Shown here: piece by piece, positions 9,621-18,302 of the stretch
How the letters are laid out: every line of letters begins with the position of its first letter
Numbering within the stretch: position 1 is the first letter of the stretch
Origin: Serpula lacrymans var. lacrymans S7.9
Taxonomy: Eukaryota > Basidiomycota > Agaricomycetes > Boletales > Serpulaceae
Assembly: GCF_000218685.1 (NCBI RefSeq)
Contig: NW_006763290.1
Coordinates: 2,050,871-2,114,870 of the forward strand
DNA length: 64,000 bases
Direction: 5' to 3'
Made by a program: the position numbers and the translations under genes
Notes under the pieces: model-generated
Told to the model about the DNA's origin: nothing
What the model saw: only the letters and a program-made list of their open reading frames with translations
Databases searched by the model: none

Positions 9621-11048
9621 ATGTACAGATTTACTATTTTGGCACTACAGGTCAAGATCCTCGCTCGGATACTGGGTCAGCAACCACTGCCAACAGAGCT
9701 GATGGATTTTCATGCCCAACTGGTGGGTATCCTAAGCACGCTCACTCCTGCTGACCTCTCTGCACTGCTAGACAAAGTGGCTCCATCCTCAATGGTTCCA
9801 TTGTCACTCTCTGACAGCCCACCTTCTGTCACCATGCATCAAGGCCTAACAACATCATCACCAGCCCGATTTGGTGAAGAGGTATGTTGGCTCTCCCCTC
9901 CTAATGCCAATGTTACTAACTATTTTTTCTCCACAGCAAACCCAAGCTGACGAGTCCCAATTGCAGACCAATCAATCTCTGCAACAATCTCTGGCGGTGA
10001 TACGCTCACAAAGACGCCAACCACGCCAACACCCATATGCTGCTACAGCTCCTGCTCCTACTCTTGCACGTTGATCTTGTTGATCTCCATCTCCTGCATG
10101 TTGACAACCTGCTCCTGCCCCTGCTCCAGCTTTTGCACGTTGATGGCCTTGTCCAAGGGGTAGAGTTGCTGTCCAGCAATCTCTGTGACAAGCAGTCAAT
10201 GACCCTACTATTAGGATCAACTCGGCTGTCGACACTTTCATAACACAACTTGTGGCTGCACATGAAGACTCCTCAATGTTCAACTCAGGAGAGTGGGCGC
10301 ACTCTGTCAACTCCCTGTTGACCTCTGTTACGTCCACCAATGACTACTTGGACGAGTCTTTGGCTTCTGTTGTGGTGCGCTGTTGGCGCATGACCAGTAA
10401 AGACATAGGTGTCAACTTTTTGCTGATGATCAGCTACATCCAGCTCGTTGCCAAGTCTCAAAGGTAAGTGAAAATTGTTACAAATAATTATCATTTCTTT
10501 CTGATGTTTATGCTTGTATGCTAGTCTTTGCTCTCAGCAAGGTATCTCCCTGGCAAACCTTTGGAGGGATCTCACTCAGCCTAAGCCATCTAAGAAACAG
10601 TTTGAGCAATGGTATGCTATGGGCTGCAAGTTTGCAGCCATAGTAGCCGGTGGTAAGATTACCTTTGTTGGCATTAAACCATACTTACAAATCTATGTAG
10701 GATCTATCTATGCCCTTGTTTTGGTTGCAGGCTTGAACTTACGGGTTCAACTTGGTGAAATGGATGGAACAACACCATGGGAGATAGCCAATATCTTTAG
10801 GTGGCCAGTTGAATGTAAGTGTACTACTTCTTACTGTGTGTATGCTAACTAAACAATGTTATGCAGCTACTGTGAGTGGACAGCTGGTAATTAGTAGAAT
10901 CATCCCAACTCTTTCTAGCTGCCGCCAAAACTTGCCACTGAACATGAACTGCATGTTCACACCTGGCGTGCTCAGTTATTATGGCCTTCCTGCCAATATT
11001 GATTGCACAAATTTTGAGGCTTCTGATCAGTTTTTTAAGGCTATCTGA
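9621..11048 (+). pseudogene. Uncharacterised element-borne gene upstream of TET/JBP
   Basis: Recognisable exons begin MYRFTILALQVKILARILG and continue through a low-complexity Pro/Ala/Arg segment (about 9985-10150). A segment with AHEDSSMFNSGEWAHSVNSL (about 10200-10464) follows, ending at a GTAAGT donor. An exon with GISLANLWRDLTQPKPSKK comes next, then one with ALVLVAGLNLRVQLGEMDG. The last ends about PGVLSYYGLPANID. Copy 2 at 50651-51935 has the same exons. Copy 1 has a TGA where copy 2 has TGG (about 10184). I do not recognise a family. Conservation of several exon-intron borders in both copies shows it is a real component of the transposon and not chance ORFs. Confidence 0.6.
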
Positions 11049-11112
11049 TTCAAGTACATTACAATCATTTGATTCTAACAGTTTCTGATTTTTTTTGGTT
11101 TTTTGTAGTACT

Positions 11113-12473
11113 TTCCAACTCTTGGATCGTCATCTAGATTGTTGGGGAGTCTGTATGCACACTATAGGCATAGCTCATGTACCTATACATTGTCATGGTC
11201 AGGCTATCTTAGATGTAGGTACAACATCTTCAGTACGCTTCCTGACTCCCTTATCCGATCTTGATGACGTCCTGCCTTGTTCTCAACCACAATCACCATC
11301 ATTACCACCAGTTGTCCTCCCTGAAATGTATGTGGTTAGCACGACATTCCAGAATATGGCTGAAGGCAATCGCCAATACTCTGCACCGTGAGATGCTGGC
11401 AATAACTACAAGTGGACCAAATCAGAAAGAGAAAGGGCAAGTAGAGCCATCAAGGTCACAGATGTGGAGGACCTGACAGCCAAGGTATGTCATTATCATG
11501 TATGTAGTGTACGCAATATCAATGCTAAATACTTGTTCTTAGATACAGAAACATTATAATGGGGGTTCGTACAAACCCCTCAGCATACTTGTATATACCA
11601 TCCTCAATAGTTCCCTCCATCCCTCTTCTCTTGAAAAACAGCGATGATTTGCTCATGTTATTTTTAAACAGCTCTATGCCAGAATCAATTCACATCACTC
11701 TCCTGCCTAACTTCCAGCCCTGCCTAGGCTCCACCACATCTCTACATCATGTAGACTCAGCTGTTGAAGGTGAAGGCTTCACATTTGAAGCTCTACATTT
11801 CTCTTGGTACAACCGCCATTGTACAAAAGTGAGTTCTTTTTTTTTTCCATTTACAAACTATGCTGAATCAATGAAGGGAAATAATGCACCCAATAATATT
11901 CCCCCTTTGATGATGAAGAGAAAGTATGCCTTGAGAACAAATCATATGAGCTTATCCCCTATACGTCCAAGGAGATTCAAGACCACACTGACATTTACCA
12001 AAGACTTAAAACAGTATTTGCTGATCTCTTTGAATGGATAAATGAAATGGTGAGTGATATTGTTTCTGCTTAATTTACAGGATAATCTGCTGATACCATT
12101 GATGTAGCTTGCTATTTATCTACCTGCTGAATATTCGGTACTCAGACAACATGCTGAGTTACTCCCTGGTAACAATGCCTCTGCTGTCTGCCCATTCTTA
12201 GGTTTTATGGTCAATATCAATGTTTCAACCAAGGCTCACAGGAATGCCAAGGACAAACTCTTTTGTCTAGTCATACCACTGGGTCAGCATGAAGGGGGAG
12301 AGCTTTGCCTCGTTGAGCCTGGCCTGGTGTTGCAGATGAGAGAGGGAGATATTGTGCTCTTTTGCTGATGTGATATAACTCATTTTAACTTGCATTCCAG
12401 AGGGCAGAGGGGCTCAATTGTCTTGCAAACTGATAAGGAGATGGATAATTGGAGGAATGGGCAAAATGTATAG
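11113..12473 (+). pseudogene. TET/JBP-family 2-oxoglutarate/Fe(II) dioxygenase, broken
   Basis: The family oxidises 5-methylcytosine in DNA. Visible modules, in order, are KWTKSERERASRAIKVTD in an exon ending at about 11483; FTFEALHFSWYNRHCTK; LKTVFADLFEWINEM, followed by an intron from about 12051; IYLPAEYSVLRQHAELLPG; and the core GFMVNINVSTKAHRNAKD. Then come GGELCLVEPGLVL, DITHFNLHSRGQRGSIVL and DKEMDNW. The iron-binding H-x-D motif reads HRN, so the Asp is Asn; the distal His (THF) and the 2-oxoglutarate-binding Arg (GQRGS) are kept. Damage includes an in-frame TGA before DAGNNY, a frameshift and stop after about 11639, a TGA just before CDITHF that copy 2 shares, and a premature TAG at 12471 where copy 2 reads TGG. 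It lies between the uncharacterised gene and the DUF6532-type gene, all in one direction. Confidence 0.87.
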
Positions 12474-12506
12474 GCTGGTCATTCTTCTTTAGTACACTTC
12501 CCAGAT

Positions 12507-14111
12507 ATTCGTCAGGAAGCAGCTCACATGGTGGAGGCTGAGGATGATGAGGAAGAAGAAGACTTGGATAGGCCTGATGTTGATAGTGAAGATGAAGCTC
12601 TTCATAAGAGGGCCAGGAATAGCATGGAAGAGGAATTAGAAGATGAAGATGAAGATGCTCTGATGCAGACCTTTAAACGCTTGACAGGCAAGTAACTCAA
12701 CATTAGCTATAAGCTTTACTAATGCAGCATCATCAGAAGAAAGCTCACAGAAAGTTACTCCCTCACCTTCATTGACCCAGGAGCTGGACAATCCTTGCTA
12801 CGAACAAATAGTGTTATCATTGCATACTAATGTGAGTTTTACCTTTTTTTTTTCTAGTTCACTGATCCACATATACCGATACAGATTACTGCATCACCGG
12901 CTGAAAGTGTCCGGTTGGTTAACGATAAGCGTAAAAGGAATAGCAATAGTTCTCCTTCATTAACACCTTCCAGAGATTCCAAGGTAAGTGTGCAATATGT
13001 TTAAAAATTATAAGGCTTATATTCTACACAGGCCGTTATCACTAGCTTTAGCTCTACCAGCTCCAGGCTGGCTAAAGCAGGACATTCTCAAATGCATGTC
13101 ATTCTTTCTACTGTGAAAGGCTTCCCAGGTACTAATGAACGAGATAAACTTGTTTGGAATGCGATCATCAAAGTTGCAAGTTCTTCTTCACTATTCAAGA
13201 CTACCGTAGTAGATTTGGACAATGCAAGGAACAAGCAGAAAAAAAGTAGAATCATTGATTATGTGAGTGAGAACAATGCTTCTAATATTACTAATATCAA
13301 AATTTTAAACAGGTGTGGACGGCTGCAGCTCAGCTTAGAGGTGAAGTCAAACAAAAGGCTAGGATACTCATTCTCTCAGAATACGCCCTCAAAGACAAGC
13401 TGCCAAAGGAAGTACGTACTATAGTGGAGTGGTTGTTGAGTAATGGAAAAGGTGTCTTTATATTTGGTGGTTTGGATATTTCTGTAAGTGTTCATATATA
13501 CTCTTCTTAAACATTTTATGACTATGTATTTCAGACTTATTCATATGATAAGCAAAAACCTTTTGGATATTGCATCATCAAGCTACTAGTTCAGGTTCAG
13601 TGGTTCCATAAAAAGGGGGAGGGCGTCCTCTATCCAAGTGATTTCAAAGACTCACCTTTGCCATTAATTGCCTTGGCTGTTACAGCTGTGAGTTTGTAAT
13701 GTAATATACATGATTTTTCCTCAATCTATATTTCACAGGTTGAAAACTGTCTTCATGAACTTGCAAAAGGTGTTTGCACCACCTTGAATTTCTCTGAACA
13801 GGTCTACAGGCCCAGGTGAATTCAATATCCACTCTACGTCAACCTTTACTCACAAGTGTTTATCAGATATTTATATTATCTGTCCAGGTTAGAAGAGCTA
13901 CAAAGGAAGGCTCCTAGGTGGTTTTTGCAGTTTCATAAAAACACTTACAACGATATTCTGTGAGTAGCCTACCAAATTATTTTAGAACAACACTCATAAG
14001 CATTACATTACACACAGTCAACAGTGTGACTTACAGTACTTGAATGCACAAGAGGACAACTGGGAGGATGAGGTTGATTATGCAGCGCTTGAAGATTCAG
14101 CATCCTTATAA
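12507..14111 (+). pseudogene. DUF6532-type protein gene, 5' part deleted
   Basis: Several exons with short GT..AG introns can be joined. They include a very acidic exon (EEELEDEDEDALMQTFKRLTG), a basic Ser-rich linker (VNDKRKRNSNSSPSLTPSRD), SQMHVILSTVKGFPGTNERD, and VWTAAAQLRGEVKQKARILI. PFGYCIIKLLVQVQWFHKKG then leads to PLPLIALAVTAVENCLHELA, which resembles the conserved C-terminal half of DUF6532 proteins common in Agaricomycetes. The last exon ends ALEDSASL with a TAA at 14109-14111. Compared with copy 2 the N-terminal exon (STRSGQNKTQGIKSKK) is missing through a deletion of about 0.5 kb near 12488. Function is unknown; repeated linkage to KDZ/Plavaka elements suggests an accessory role in transposition or chromatin. 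Confidence 0.72.
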
Positions 14112-14484
14112 TTGTTGATACATGCATGTCATTATAAGGTATCAGAAATATACTATAATAGATTCTCTGCATATGATCTCTGGCTAGGATGCTATAATAA
14201 TAGTGAATGAAACTGAGAGAGTATGGAAACTATAATAATAGTGAACAAAACTGAGAGAATTTGAAAACTATGATAAGCTTGTGGAACATATATAATATGA
14301 CCATTCTGAAATAACCATTGATGGTTGTTATATCTATTATATTCTATAAGAGCAGCTATAGTAGAGATGGATTGTATATATCACTTTTGTGATACTATAG
14401 CTGGTATACCAAACATCTCAAAATAGCCCTGCTATATAGAGCTATATAATAGGGACTTGTCTAGGCGTACTATAGCTACTATGT
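14112..14484. repeat. Right subterminal region of the Plavaka-type element, truncated
   Basis: The sequence matches 57641-58000 of copy 2, including AGGGACTTGTCTAG and many TATAG/CTATA words. After TATAGCTACTAT the copies diverge, and the closing TTTTTCCTGATG found in copy 2 is absent here. Confidence 0.8.
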
Positions 14485-14510
14485 TACAGCACTATAGACA
14501 ACAATGTCAT

Positions 14511-14985
14511 TCATAGATTCTCTTGCCGCCGTTTTAACGCTGCCCTCCTTTCTTTAATCTTGGCCAAAGCACTATCTTCTCGATGGCAAATGTTGTGCAG
14601 AGGAGTGATTCGGGAATATCTGGCTGTAAACTGAGTGTATCAGTGACCAATGCATGATAGCAAAAGACTAGCATACCAATTCCACCACACCAGTAAATTA
14701 TTCACTTCCTCTCGTTCTTCTGGGTCATCCAGCAGGTTCAACACTGTGGTGTAAAATCTCTCCAAATTGGTAACAGTATCTGTTCGAGAAAATATCGGGG
14801 ATGAGCGAAGCGAACCTGGTGTTGGGGGCTACTTAATAATGTGTGTTCTATGACATAGGACAATAAACCATACCTGAGTTGAGACATACACAATCAATGC
14901 GGATATAACTCTTGTCATACCGTGAATGTGTGCGTTTCCGGACCGTGTAGCTTTCAGTTCTTGCACCTCTAACAATTATTTAATT
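14511..14985 (-). pseudogene. DUF6698-like protein, C-terminal half
   Basis: Three exons read on the minus strand. RKRTHSRYDKSYIRIDC is joined by an intron to TVTNLERFYTTVLNLLDD, then DPEEREEVNNLLVWWN, then an intron (GTATGC..CTCAG), then a basic end KIKERRAALKRRQENL with a TGA at 14511-14513. The D-PEE-EEV-LL-WWN signature is typical of DUF6698-type proteins found in agaricomycete transposon-rich regions. The matching N-terminal half lies head to head on the plus strand from about 15011. Confidence 0.65.
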
Positions 14986-15010
14986 CCCTAGATTCAGAGA
15001 GGCGCATCCA

Positions 15011-15600
15011 GCGCCAGGTCAGATGACACGAAAAGTCTGAAAGGTGTTGTCTTAGACTGGATAACTCCAAGAGGTGAATTGCTTCATCCTTGTCTTTCTT
15101 GGAACATTAAGACTGATCATGGCTTCAATTATGAGCGGACGGGCAAATTGCTTTGTCCCGCTGGCTTGAACTGGTCAAATTCCGAGTATGCCCCTTTTCC
15201 TGGTGAAGTTTGTGGCCTTTATACTGAATGCAACCCATCAGAATCAAACACAAGTTAAGAAATGGTGAGATGCTAGTCTCAGGAGATCAGTGGCCGGTCT
15301 TTCTGTATCATGGTTATATATACAATGCAGAAGATCCTTGGCAAGAATTATTTTGGAGTTTTATACTTGTGTCGGTAATGACCCCCAACTCCTCTTGCCT
15401 TTTATATGGTTTTTTCATCGTTTATACATTTTATTGACAGGCTTACAAGCATATATTCACCTCTCCAAGCTCTGTTGAACAAGGAATCCAAGTTTGGAGG
15501 ATAAAAGCAACAATAACCATTTCCGCAATAGCTACCATCTCATCTGCATCACCCTCTAATAAGCAATCCTCCAAGCCAGGAATCATACGAAGAAGAGATC
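15011..15600 (+). pseudogene. DUF6698-like protein, N-terminal half
   Basis: The plus strand encodes DDTKSLKGVVLDWITPRG, then LSWNIKTDHGFNYERTGKLL and CPAGLNWSNSEYAPF. After a frameshift come SGDQWPVFLYHGYIYNAEDP and WQELFWSFILVSV. An intron follows, then AYKHIFTSPSSVEQGIQVW. These are the usual N-terminal blocks of the same family as the minus-strand fragment at 14511-14985. It is broken by stops and no C-terminal half follows in the same direction. Confidence 0.65.
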
Positions 15601-16990
15601 AAAATACATGGAATTCCTGTTGCTCTCTAGTAAAGAACATGTGAATGATCCATGTTTTCCAATGAGGGGAAGAAACCACCAACTCAAATTTAAGGTCTTT
15701 TTCGTTTTGGTGAGTGAGTTCCCTAAGCCAAACAATCCTGTTCATAAGTAATGTTTGCACGTTACAAAGGGCGTGTATTGTTTGTCCGAAGTGCTGTCCA
15801 TGGTGAACTAACGGGTTTGCATGACAACTGCAAAGGGTGTTTGTCATGTTGATAAATTGGCTTTAATGGCTGAATTCCAGTGATGTGAGAACCTACAGTT
15901 TCTTCCCAGGACCAAGAATTAGAGCACTTTCTCGCAGGCATTTCCCAGTGGTTGTAGAGCCTATTTGTGGAGTTTTAGTTGTGTTATGAAGCTCAGAAAA
16001 ATCACCGTTTTTGCCTGGTGACATGGCAGTAACTTGAAGTGGATACATAGATGTGTGTAGTAGTAGTAAGGAACAAAATGTAGGATATATAGCTTCAATT
16101 TCAGAGTTGGATCTGAGAAAATAGTTATAAGCAATGCCAAGGGCATCATACTAATACCTAGAAAAACATAAAAGGGTTAATTTCATAGTGTGCTCAATAT
16201 GGCTTGGATTGAATATTTCATGAAGCATATGTTAGTGGATTGTTACGGACTCGGAGGTTATATTCAATTCAGGCCAAGTCATGATGCAGTGCCTGACAAT
16301 GGAGGACTTCAAGTTAAACATGGAGCTTCAAACAGCTGTAAAAACCGCAAATTACTTGTATGGTAGCTAGTGCTAGCAGCAGAGCGAACCTACTGAATTT
16401 TTGCCCCAGTTGACATGGACAGATCAATACTAAATAGGTCTTCCGGAGTGGTACATTTGGAGTAATAATGTGCTGAGGTTCAATCCCTTTGATAGTGGTG
16501 TCGGTGCTTGTACGGAGTTGGGGTGGTTTGACATTGTGAGAATATGTGACTGTAATAGTTCTAGCGTAGACTTATAACAATAAAAGATATAAAGTAGGAA
16601 AAGGCTTTACCTCATAAGACTATACAGGGGGGGGCGCTGAAATTGGCAGGAAACAAAGAAATAGGGCAAATTTTGGATTTCCTAGTATTTGCAGACTTAT
16701 GTGACAGCCTTCCAATTTTGTCAGGGAGATATCTAATACGTTGGAGCAATGGAGCGATCAAATTTAACAGGAATGGAAATGCCGTTAAACAGTACTACGG
16801 GTCCTGTTTGCCTTTCGGGGGCAAGCCTGATAATAAACTGTGACATATACATATAATGGTATAAAGCTCACAAGCATTGAAATACAACTGACCAGTAGAA
16901 GTGGAACAACACTCACTATTGGAAAGATTCGAATCCTAATAGCTTCGCTCTACTTCTTCCACTCCTGCCCCATCACCATCTGTTTAACTG
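15601..16990. other. Uncharacterised stretch
   Basis: A minus-strand ORF at 15599-15847 (82 codons, LRELTHQNEKDLKFELVVSS) looks protein-like but matches nothing I recognise. The rest shows no clear coding or repeat structure. Confidence 0.35.
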
Positions 16991-16998
16991 TCAAGCGC

Positions 16999-17356
16999 AC
17001 CATGCCTACCATGCCTACCAATGCACCTAGAGCTCGTTCTAACACCAGAAGGCCTCGCAGTGTGGCGGCAACTAGTTCCGTGAATGTCGTGCCTAGTACC
17101 TATACTAGCAGTGAGTAGTCCGTGTATTGCTTACCAGGATTTGGATAAATGCTGGATAGAACGGTCCTGGGATCATGATAATGAATCGGGAGACGGGATT
17201 GGGCCATCTAAGACATCTAGAAGGCCTGAGCCGAGTGACAGGAAGAAAAGAAAGCATTCACACCCTCTAGCTGAAAAGAAAAATCACGATGAGTACTTCA
17301 ACACAAGCTCAATGGTTGTAAATCAAATCTCATCTAATATTTCTAACAGCTCGTGA
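16999..17356 (+). CDS. Uncharacterised basic, low-complexity protein fragment
   Basis: A first exon (MPTMPTNAPRARSNTRRPRS, ending about STYTSS) is followed by a short GTGAGT..CAG intron and a second exon rich in Lys/Arg/Ser (RRPEPSDRKKRKHSHPLAEK), probably a nuclear-localisation-like basic tract. A stop follows at about 17354. No domain is recognised. It may be the start of a larger broken gene that ran toward the repeat at 17484. Confidence 0.35.
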
Positions 17357-17483
17357 ATGTATGGACCTCCCTGTCATTCCCACTCAGAGACCTCCCACAG
17401 CTCCACCCACTGAGCTCGACCTTCTACTGTAGCTGGACTTGTGGACAAGACCCGGTATTAGTGTGACTGAGTTTAAGAAGTTG

Positions 17484-17806
17484 TTATTAAGAACAAAGCT
17501 TGAAGGAAGTGTCTAGCCACTTGCTGAGAGCAATCAGGGACTGGAACTAGAGTCTAATGTGAGTAACTATATTATTAGAGAGTATGACAGGTATACAGTA
17601 CCTAGAGTCCAATGTGAGTAACTAGAGAATAGGAAGCATTGGACTCTGCAGTACTGTCCGAAGTTTTGTAAACAAAGGTAAACAAAGCAGCCATAAAGGC
17701 AAAATAATAGAGAACACAATCAATAGTGAATGATAGAAGAATAGATAGAGAAAGGAATGAAAATATATAGGTAGCACAAAGGTGCAGAATCACCAAAACT
17801 AACAGT
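17484..17806. repeat. Dispersed repeat shared with 42316-42583
   Basis: Starting ATTAAGAACAAAGCTTGAAG, the two copies stay nearly identical to the CACCAAAACTAACA end. This copy has about 55 extra bases, apparently a local duplication of the segment around TCCAATGTGAGTAACTA. The same orientation is kept. The nature of the element is unknown. Confidence 0.82.
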
Positions 17807-18302
17807 TGTTTGCGAGCTGTACATGTGGACTTGTTATGACACGAAAGGTTTTTCCATCACACAAATGCGCCAAAACAGTCACAGTGAGGGATAAGGAGAA
17901 CATCTTCATTGATTTAACAGATTTAGCGGATAGTAGTACCGGGTTAGAAACTGTGTAAGGGGAATAAAAGCAATGCCAAAGTGTCATAGCTATTGTGTTA
18001 ATAGTGTAACATTATCAATACGCTGAAACACTTGAATTACAAATAATGTTCTTACCTGTGAGAGGATAATAGCCTAAACCTCAGGCTCGAACACCAAGTC
18101 CATCCCGGGCTAGTATACATATACTAGTAACACCTATGATTAATATTTCTGTAAATGATGAACATGTCAGATGATCCTACTACAATGTATTGAGAGAAAA
18201 AGAATGAAAAAAGAGATACTAGGTATATGATTTTCTACCAATAAAAGTCCCTGTTCTTGAGCTGTAATGCATACAACCCGTACATATCATCCAACGCCAG
18301 CA
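17807..18302. other. No gene seen
   Basis: AT-rich sequence between the dispersed repeat and the Plavaka pseudogene. No domain or repeat recognised. Confidence 0.4.

Larger units (their letters stand above)
4303..14484. mobile_element. Plavaka-type composite transposon with TET/JBP cargo, copy 1
   Basis: The left terminus is CATCAGGAAAAA at 4303, the same terminal repeat that ends copy 2 at 58035 and bounds the two small elements at 47899-48698 and 59049-59712. Inside, in order, lie a transposase (-), a possible endonuclease-like gene (-), a palindrome-rich divergent region, an uncharacterised gene (+), a TET/JBP gene (+) and a DUF6532-type gene (+). Homology with copy 2 stops at about 14484, short of the right terminal repeat, so that end is lost. 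Association of TET/JBP genes with Kyakuja-Dileera-Zisupton and Plavaka transposons in basidiomycetes is established knowledge; the assignment here rests on protein motifs and on the shared termini. Confidence 0.87.

Noticed and set aside
10037..10243. Leu-rich plus-strand ORF beginning MLLQLLLLLLHVD that looks like a membrane segment
   Set aside because: It is a shadow frame of a CTGCTCCTGC-like simple repeat inside the uncharacterised cargo gene, and the same frame recurs in copy 2 for the same reason.
12365..12420. The shared TGA in TET as a selenocysteine codon or the start of an intron
   Set aside because: Fungi of this group do not use selenocysteine. The bases after it encode the conserved THF..RGS block, so an intron ending at TTCCAG would remove essential residues.
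14485..14510. A right terminal repeat for copy 1
   Set aside because: No TTTTTCCTGATG occurs here. Homology to copy 2 ends about 50 bp before the expected terminus.
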